A DNA stretch of 45,617 nt from a virus, in the IMG/VR virus record IMGVR_UViG_3300035698_009244, positions 1 through 45,617 of that record; one strand, given 5' to 3'. Of this stretch, positions 40,348 through 45,617 are shown piece after piece. A program made the translations under genes and the position numbers. How positions within the stretch are numbered: position 1 is the first letter of the stretch; the number at the start of each line of letters is the position of its first letter. Below the pieces are notes generated by a model that did no database searches, was not told where the DNA came from, and saw only the letters and a program-made list of their open reading frames with translations.

Positions 40348-43316
40348 CAGATCTTTTTGCAGTACAACAACCTCGCGCTAGTATACGCGGTACATCCTTT
40401 ATCCTGCAAGGTCCAGTTACACGTGATGTAGATGTAATTAAAGTTTGGAATGTTCTATCACAGAGCTATGACGACACATTCGAACCTGCGTTTACCGAAA
40501 GAAATATTCCTAAGAATCGTTTCTTTAGCAATCGTGGATTACGATGGTATACCGAAGTACCTGTATTCCCTGGCGATAATACATTTAACGTTGCCGCTGG
40601 AATCAAGAGTACTTTCTCGTCAACTGATATCATCAAGTCTTATTTTGATTGCTTAGCTGGCCTTGTTGATATGCAGTATTATTATCCTGATGTTGACGCT
40701 GTACTTGGGGATGATGGCACTTGGCTAACAGCTAATGAATATGCATTAGCTGGTTTCGAACATACTGACAATACTTTTGGTATTGAACGTACGGCGTTAG
40801 ATCCAGTATCAAGCTATTTTAGATATGATCTTTCTATACCATCTAATATTAAGATAACAAGTGCTCAGATCGATGTACAGTTCAATGATGCTATTGAGAT
40901 TTATCATGATGGCACAAGTATATATTCTTCTCCCGCTATGCCTGTAGCAGGATGGGAATATCTTGATCCGGCTACAGCACATGTAATAAGCACATCAGCA
41001 ACTGTAGCAGTGGATGCTGCTTTATTAACTACTGGTAATCATGTATTTTCTATAGTACATAAACGAGATGCAATTAGTACAGAAGATATCAATCTTTCGT
41101 TTACACTTAGAGTAGACCTAGAACGTATCAAATGGACGCAGCCACAGCGTGTATCAATCAATATATCTGAGACTCAAGTAGAAACAACACAGAACTTCAA
41201 CTCATTAGATGAATGGGGTTTGTTATTCGGAGTTGATAGATTTCCCGGAGAACGGAACGTAGAATATAAGCAACGTTTACAACAGTATGTAAATTCAGGA
41301 TTTGATGTAACTCCTATTGGTATTGTTAAAGGCTCATCTGCCAGATTAGGCATGCCGATCTTAGATAACGCAGTTATTGTAGATTTTAATACTGATGAAT
41401 TTGATCGTGTAGATACACCACTGACCGATGACTTAATAGTTACAATTAGCGATGGTATATTGAAGCTATCAAGTAAAGCATTTATGGCAGTTGAAGAACC
41501 TGTCGTAGATGAGAATTATAAGCTTATTGAACCATCGGGTAATATATATAGTTTGAAAAAACTATATGGCAAAAGCTTTGGTGATCTGGAATCTAATCAA
41601 TGGTCTCTTGATGATGATGGCAATATCTTATTATATGGTGATGTTGATCCATTTGGTTATCAATTAGATTATACTATTGAACATTCTTATGAGCTGAAAG
41701 ATCGTAGTATCCTAGACGTAGCAACATGGCTAAACCGGTTGACCGCTTCTGGCACTAACTCATCCGGTCAACTCCAGCCTTTAATCCCTTTTGAAGCTCA
41801 GATAATTGCAGATGCCAAATTCCTCACATATAGTGGTCAACTGGTTAGCCTTACACAAGACTCAAATGTTGTTGTTGCAAGTGGAAACTTAAGCGAGTTC
41901 AGCTTAGATAAAGATTTATACATTAACATACCAGGGAATGAATACTATTACTCAATTGATAATATCATTGCTAGCGGTATCTATCTCGAAGATAACTATC
42001 AAGAAGTAAGTGCTTCTGGTGGTGACTTCAATATGTTTAAGAGTATCCCCGCTTCATTCATTCCTGATAATGTAATATCTAGTGATGAACCAATTACAAG
42101 CTTTAGCCTTGACGTATGTCAAATGCAGTATAGGCCATTTCTCGAAAGCGACTGGGACGATTACAATAGTGTCGATAGTCCGCGTCTTGAAGATATAATG
42201 GCAAATATTGACAAAGTACGTAATTCTATTAGGGCAACATGGGATGAAGTAATTGTAGATGATGATATCTGGGATCCATTACAAGCACAGATGGTTGGTG
42301 GTGCAGTAATACCTAATATCTATGATGGCCCTAAAACAGTATATAGCGCGGCCGCAGGTAGAACATGGTATACACCATCCCAAGCCAAAGAATTAGATTT
42401 TGTTGATCCTGACGCATATGATACGCTCGATGTTATCTTAGCTGAAATTGTTCCAAGTGGCTATGTCAAAGTAGAAGTTCCTAATACACGACTTGAGGGA
42501 AATACTAATTCCAAATTTGCTCTTCTAGATGGATCTGGAGTTCTTCATGAACCATTAATAAAGCATGATATAAATGATATAACAATTGAAACTGATGAAG
42601 GTATCTTTGAAGATACATATTGGGCAAAGCTTGAGCTAGACTCATACCTGCATTTGACCCCAAGTGGGTTATGGCAGATTCAAATTGTTGATGATAACAT
42701 TCTATATCCTTCCCTATTCGCATCTGGAGATTTTCAGTCTGGCATTGACTTAGCACTTGATAGCCTTGAAGTTAATGATGTTATCGAAACATCAGGACAA
42801 ATACTAGGTCAATCTGGTAAACTAAATATGTCTCGTCTTTGGCTTCATTCAGGCGGTGATTATGGTACAGACTGGGGTATCGGTTATTATAATGAATACG
42901 CTACGAATAGAAATACGGCACGTGCTATTCCAGCATCTGGATCTAGTAAGATGGCTCTTATTGGAGCTAGCGGTGAGCTATCTTTCTATTTTGAGATGGA
43001 GAATCCAGCAATTGGATCTGGTATATATTTTGGTCATAGCAAATTTAACTTAGACTATAATAATCATATGATTGGTATTCCGTATGCATCTGGTACTGTA
43101 GAACAGTTAAACCTTATACTTGATCGTACGGATGAAGAGTGGCGTAAAGAAGCATTCAAAGATCTAATGATTAATGCAGCATGGCAAAATGGTTCGCTGA
43201 TAATAGGAAATTATAGTGAATACACTGGCGATCTTATGCTGTTGATTAACAATGTTGATGATGAAGATGTAATTAGCGATGGTCCAATGATGGTCTTGAG
43301 GATCAAAGATGTATAA
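40344..43316 (+). CDS. Large baseplate/tail fibre-network protein
   Basis: 990 aa, mostly strand-like and rich in Asp, Ser, Ile and Tyr; no signal peptide or membrane segment. Around residues 275-325 the sequence SLDEWGLLFGVDRFPGERNV then EYKQRLQQYVNSG resembles a segment common in phage baseplate-periphery proteins, where a G-R-pGE-n loop leads into a helix. The remainder resembles stacked beta domains with several Gly-Ser-Ile repeats (SGxxLSL-like patterns such as VASGNLSEFSLDKD). It starts with GTG overlapping the previous TGA (GTGA), with GGAG about 10 bases upstream. It is probably a structural connector between baseplate and fibres. The 3' end overlaps the next gene by 8 bases. Confidence 0.5.
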   Translation: MTDLFAVQQPRASIRGTSFILQGPVTRDVDVIKVWNVLSQSYDDTFEPAFTERNIPKNRFFSNRGLRWYTEVPVFPGDNTFNVAAGIKSTFSSTDIIKSYFDCLAGLVDMQYYYPDVDAVLGDDGTWLTANEYALAGFEHTDNTFGIERTALDPVSSYFRYDLSIPSNIKITSAQIDVQFNDAIEIYHDGTSIYSSPAMPVAGWEYLDPATAHVISTSATVAVDAALLTTGNHVFSIVHKRDAISTEDINLSFTLRVDLERIKWTQPQRVSINISETQVETTQNFNSLDEWGLLFGVDRFPGERNVEYKQRLQQYVNSGFDVTPIGIVKGSSARLGMPILDNAVIVDFNTDEFDRVDTPLTDDLIVTISDGILKLSSKAFMAVEEPVVDENYKLIEPSGNIYSLKKLYGKSFGDLESNQWSLDDDGNILLYGDVDPFGYQLDYTIEHSYELKDRSILDVATWLNRLTASGTNSSGQLQPLIPFEAQIIADAKFLTYSGQLVSLTQDSNVVVASGNLSEFSLDKDLYINIPGNEYYYSIDNIIASGIYLEDNYQEVSASGGDFNMFKSIPASFIPDNVISSDEPITSFSLDVCQMQYRPFLESDWDDYNSVDSPRLEDIMANIDKVRNSIRATWDEVIVDDDIWDPLQAQMVGGAVIPNIYDGPKTVYSAAAGRTWYTPSQAKELDFVDPDAYDTLDVILAEIVPSGYVKVEVPNTRLEGNTNSKFALLDGSGVLHEPLIKHDINDITIETDEGIFEDTYWAKLELDSYLHLTPSGLWQIQIVDDNILYPSLFASGDFQSGIDLALDSLEVNDVIETSGQILGQSGKLNMSRLWLHSGGDYGTDWGIGYYNEYATNRNTARAIPASGSSKMALIGASGELSFYFEMENPAIGSGIYFGHSKFNLDYNNHMIGIPYASGTVEQLNLILDRTDEEWRKEAFKDLMINAAWQNGSLIIGNYSEYTGDLMLLINNVDDEDVISDGPMMVLRIKDV

Positions 43317-44526
43317 TTTATGGTCGCCTAAATTAAAGCGTGGCTTTTTCTTCGTAGGAGATCAGCAGTTCTATCTGTTTACTGACAAACAGACGATAGC
43401 ATTACTTAATGCATTATTCTTTGAATTTGCACTTGACCAATTTCCAGCAAGTATTCTAGAAGCTACTTGTGGTACGAAGACTATAGTAGCAGATGATATG
43501 ATCGTTGATGATAGAAAAGTAATGTTCCGTAACAGTGCTCTTGAAGATGGGCATGACATCATTCTCACCTATACAGTTCAAGAGATATCAGGTGATCAGA
43601 TAATACAGACACCACAAGTTGTCAGTCTTGATCCCGTGGATGCTACAAGACGTTTCTTTCTTGATCCGGTACCGGTGTCAGGTTATCCGATTATCTTCAC
43701 AGATGACTCTATATCGCCTTTCAATGGTAATGAATATATGCATTCAGAATTCGATGTTGACGAAGATACAGGCGAAGTAACCTTCTTTGGTGCCGATAAG
43801 AATAAGCTTTGGAATGCTGCATTCTCAGCCTGGAATACTGCGCCTCTTAATTGGACAGTCTCTACAGATATAGTTAGCTTGGAGCATCTTAGACAAGAAG
43901 GGTATCTTACAAAAGATTCAATTATGTTTGGCAGAATTCCAGATGTTCCAAGCTGGGATGATTATCTATTCCAAAAGATAGTCATCGAAGAGAAAGAAGA
44001 AACATTCACACTCAGTTTCTGGACAAAGACCTGGCAATATGATGATGGCCCAGAAATTCCTTTGTATGAAATTCTAGCTGCTCTTGTATGGATGGACGTG
44101 GATGGTAACTTCCTTGACCAGGATGGCACAATCTACGCAGCTGACTTAGCTACATTACATGCGCTTACTCCTCCAATTCTATTAACAGAATTATTTGACC
44201 CATCCGATGAATGGGGAAGAGAGAATATGACTATTGGTCCAGAAGGACCATATGGTCTGACTAAGCCAGCGAATGCCGTTGCTATCGGTGTTTATTTCTC
44301 GGTACTTGGTACTCCTCTAATTTCTAATGTACAAGTTGAGGCTGCCGCAGAGCCAACAGTCTTCGCATATGCGCCACGTCTTGGAACATTTGAATACGAA
44401 GGCTCAGATGAAAAATACGCTACGATAGAGCAGGTTGATTTAAATCCTGCGAATAATGGTCGTGTAACTGGTTTACTAAGCATTGGGATTGATATAAATC
44501 CAGACATCGATCCGGAGCTCTATTAA
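43309..44526 (+). CDS. Tail structural protein with a second carbohydrate-binding-like domain
   Basis: 405 aa. The first ~150 residues are strand-rich. From about residue 164, KLWNAAFSAWNTAPLNWTVS, then LFQKIVIEEKEETFTLSFWT and a closing region LGTPLISNVQVEAAAEPTVF form a CBM-like jelly roll with the same order as in the 550-aa protein (opening N-x-xF, central FTLSFW strand, closing VQ-E strand). The two may be paralogous modules. The protein is likely part of the fibre network. Its stop is TAATG, overlapping a 14-codon mini-ORF. Confidence 0.5.
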   Translation: MYNLWSPKLKRGFFFVGDQQFYLFTDKQTIALLNALFFEFALDQFPASILEATCGTKTIVADDMIVDDRKVMFRNSALEDGHDIILTYTVQEISGDQIIQTPQVVSLDPVDATRRFFLDPVPVSGYPIIFTDDSISPFNGNEYMHSEFDVDEDTGEVTFFGADKNKLWNAAFSAWNTAPLNWTVSTDIVSLEHLRQEGYLTKDSIMFGRIPDVPSWDDYLFQKIVIEEKEETFTLSFWTKTWQYDDGPEIPLYEILAALVWMDVDGNFLDQDGTIYAADLATLHALTPPILLTELFDPSDEWGRENMTIGPEGPYGLTKPANAVAIGVYFSVLGTPLISNVQVEAAAEPTVFAYAPRLGTFEYEGSDEKYATIEQVDLNPANNGRVTGLLSIGIDINPDIDPELY

Positions 44527-44570
44527 TGTCAGATTCTCTCAATATTACAGTCTCTGAGAGAGGTGCTTAA
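44526..44570 (+). CDS. 14-codon leader-like mini-ORF, coding status uncertain
   Basis: ATG 44526 overlaps the previous stop (TAATG) and reads MSDSLNITVSERGA, then TAA immediately followed by ATG of the next gene. A 7-bp hairpin (TCTCTCA at 44535-44541 with TGAGAGA at 44555-44561) lies within it, and the 3' arm covers GAGAGAGG, the likely ribosome binding site of the next gene. Ribosomes translating this mini-ORF would melt the hairpin, so it may act as a translational coupler. It could also be a decayed remnant. Confidence 0.35.
   Translation: MSDSLNITVSERGA
44535..44563 (+). promoter_or_regulatory. Hairpin covering the ribosome binding site of the 186-aa gene
   Basis: Seven base pairs (44535-44541 with 44555-44561) around a 13-base loop. 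GAGAGAGG (44556-44563) overlaps the 3' arm and lies 7 bases before ATG 44571. This is an RNA-level inference from the sequence. Confidence 0.4.
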
Positions 44571-45131
44571 ATGAGCAGTATAACGCTTGGCATAGGTGCA
44601 TATATACGTCCTAGAATAGAGTTGGCAGATATTGCCAATGCAGAATTGAGCGCATTTATTGAAGATGCAGTCTTAACTGTTACTGGGGATATAGGCTATT
44701 TAATGGATTCATCAGCTGGTTTTGTAATATTTGTAGCAACTAAAATAGGAACAGGACGTATTTATGCAACCTTAACAATTGAAGAAACAGAAGTTCAGGC
44801 TTATATTGATATAGATGTTACAGCTGACTATGACTGGAGTATTGCAACAAGTAATGAAACAGAAACGCCTATAAATTTACGTAGTACTGTTCCATTTGCA
44901 AAATATTCTGGATATAATAAAGGAATCAGACGCCCATTTGGAGCTGATCAGCCAAACTATATGGAAGATACTTTGTTAACTCTTCCTATAGCGCAGGCAT
45001 CAAATTTAGATATTTTAACTCCGTTAGTAATCGTATCACAGGAGTTTGATATTAGTGCCATGCATGATGACATAACAGAAGGTTGGGGCACAAGTCCGTG
45101 GGGTGCGGAAGGAATGGGAGATCCAACATGA
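44571..45131 (+). CDS. Tail fibre-region protein, unknown
   Basis: 186 aa. Residues ~15-95 form alternating strands (LSAFIEDAVLTVTGDIGY, GFVIFVATKIGTGRIYATLT, VQAYIDIDVTADYDWS), resembling a small beta-sandwich. A Trp/Gly-rich C-terminus (GWGTSPWGAEGMG) resembles sequences often found at the ends of fibre-attachment proteins. No known domain is recognised. It overlaps the fibre gene by 4 bases (ATGA) and is likely an attachment or connector subunit for the fibre encoded next. Confidence 0.5.
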   Translation: MSSITLGIGAYIRPRIELADIANAELSAFIEDAVLTVTGDIGYLMDSSAGFVIFVATKIGTGRIYATLTIEETEVQAYIDIDVTADYDWSIATSNETETPINLRSTVPFAKYSGYNKGIRRPFGADQPNYMEDTLLTLPIAQASNLDILTPLVIVSQEFDISAMHDDITEGWGTSPWGAEGMGDPT

Positions 45132-45617
45132 CTACCAAAACAGGTGGGAATTTAAAGCTTCAATTATTCGCCGAAGGTACTGTTGGCTGGGGCAATGCTA
45201 TCAATGAAAACACGAAGCTCACTGATCAAAAAATGACCCTTCTGACAGCTAGAGCAAAGAATCGTACAACAGATATAGAAAAATCAGTTGCCGCGCACTC
45301 AGCAGAAATACTTGCTCTTATTCAAGAGAAGGGCGCTAACTTTACTATTAAAGCTGAAGCTTTAAAAGCAGCAATCGTTCTTGAGCTTAAGGATTATATT
45401 GACAGTCTAATCAATACTCACACTGCTCGCGCTCTTGCTAACCAAGAGGCAGCGCAAGCGGTTGTCGCAACGCTGAGAACAGAAATAGCGGCACTTGATG
45501 ATCTTATAAATAGTCATTTCAATACACTTGAGAATACAATCAATAATAGATTCTCTACATTGTCAACAGATTTACAGACCAAGTATGCAAGTGTTCAGAC
45601 TATGCGAGATCAATTGC
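45128..45617 (+). CDS. Probable tail fibre protein, N-terminal part (3' partial)
   Basis: At least 163 codons, open to the right edge. It starts MTTKTGGNLKLQLFAEGTVG, then WGNAINENTKLTDQKMTLL, an opening found in many phage fibre proteins, whose first ~40 residues attach to the baseplate (the pattern L-L-x-E-G---WG---N-N-KL-D). The remainder is highly helical with heptad-like spacing (IEKSVAAHSAEILALIQEKG, then AAQAVVATLRTEIAALDDLI), consistent with a trimeric coiled-coil shaft. The receptor-binding C-terminus lies outside the window. ATG 45128 overlaps the previous TGA (ATGA). Confidence 0.65.
   Translation, partial: MTTKTGGNLKLQLFAEGTVGWGNAINENTKLTDQKMTLLTARAKNRTTDIEKSVAAHSAEILALIQEKGANFTIKAEALKAAIVLELKDYIDSLINTHTARALANQEAAQAVVATLRTEIAALDDLINSHFNTLENTINNRFSTLSTDLQTKYASVQTMRDQL

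Noticed and set aside
1-45617. tRNA genes, CRISPR arrays, insertion sequences, integrase or lysis genes
   Set aside because: None seen: no cloverleaf-like intergenic sequence, no regularly spaced repeats, no transposase or lysin motifs; intergenic gaps are all under about 80 bases.

Overview
This window is a piece of a large, AT-rich genome of a tailed bacteriophage with a contractile tail (myovirus morphology). Every supported gene lies on the + strand. Genes are packed tightly, often with TAATG, TGATG, ATGA or GTGA overlaps, and no gap between genes exceeds about 80 bases. The genes follow the usual virion order: packaging, head, neck, tail, baseplate, fibres. Several very large structural proteins (969, 1385, 906, 874, 2817 and 990 aa) suggest a big or jumbo phage, or an uncultivated relative. 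The host cannot be told from this window. I see no tRNA, CRISPR array, insertion sequence or integrase.

Layout. 1-824 is the end of a large terminase gene (terL); its first ~38 codons are the C-terminal end of an intein. 824-9561 is the head module: a 969-aa protein with membrane-like segments, portal, a prohead protease fused to a scaffold-like coiled coil, a probable decoration protein, and the HK97-fold major capsid protein, closed by a strong terminator. 9637-12821 encodes neck proteins, including an Ig-like/connector fusion. 12881-14975 encodes tail sheath and tail tube, followed by a second strong terminator. 15042-16914 holds two more tube-like paralogues. 16939-18290 holds a pair of probable tail assembly chaperones. 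18259-27778 holds three large tape-measure-region proteins; the second and third may be joined by a -1 ribosomal frameshift. 27781-36234 is one 2817-aa baseplate hub-like protein containing an apparently intact staphylococcal-nuclease-like domain. 36258-38698 holds baseplate genes (gp25-like and J-like wedge proteins). 38695-45617 holds baseplate-periphery and fibre proteins; the last one runs off the window.

How they work together. TerL packages DNA through the portal into a capsid built from major capsid protein on a scaffold that the protease removes. Neck proteins seal the head and join it to a tube surrounded by a contractile sheath. The tape-measure-region proteins, with chaperones, set tube length. 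The hub, wedge and fibre proteins form the baseplate that recognises the host.

The most notable points are the terL intein, the nuclease domain inside the giant hub protein, the AAAGGGA slippery heptamer at the 906/874-aa junction, the three tube-like paralogues, and a 14-codon leader-like ORF whose hairpin covers the ribosome binding site of the next gene. All functional calls come from reading motifs and gene order; no database search was run.
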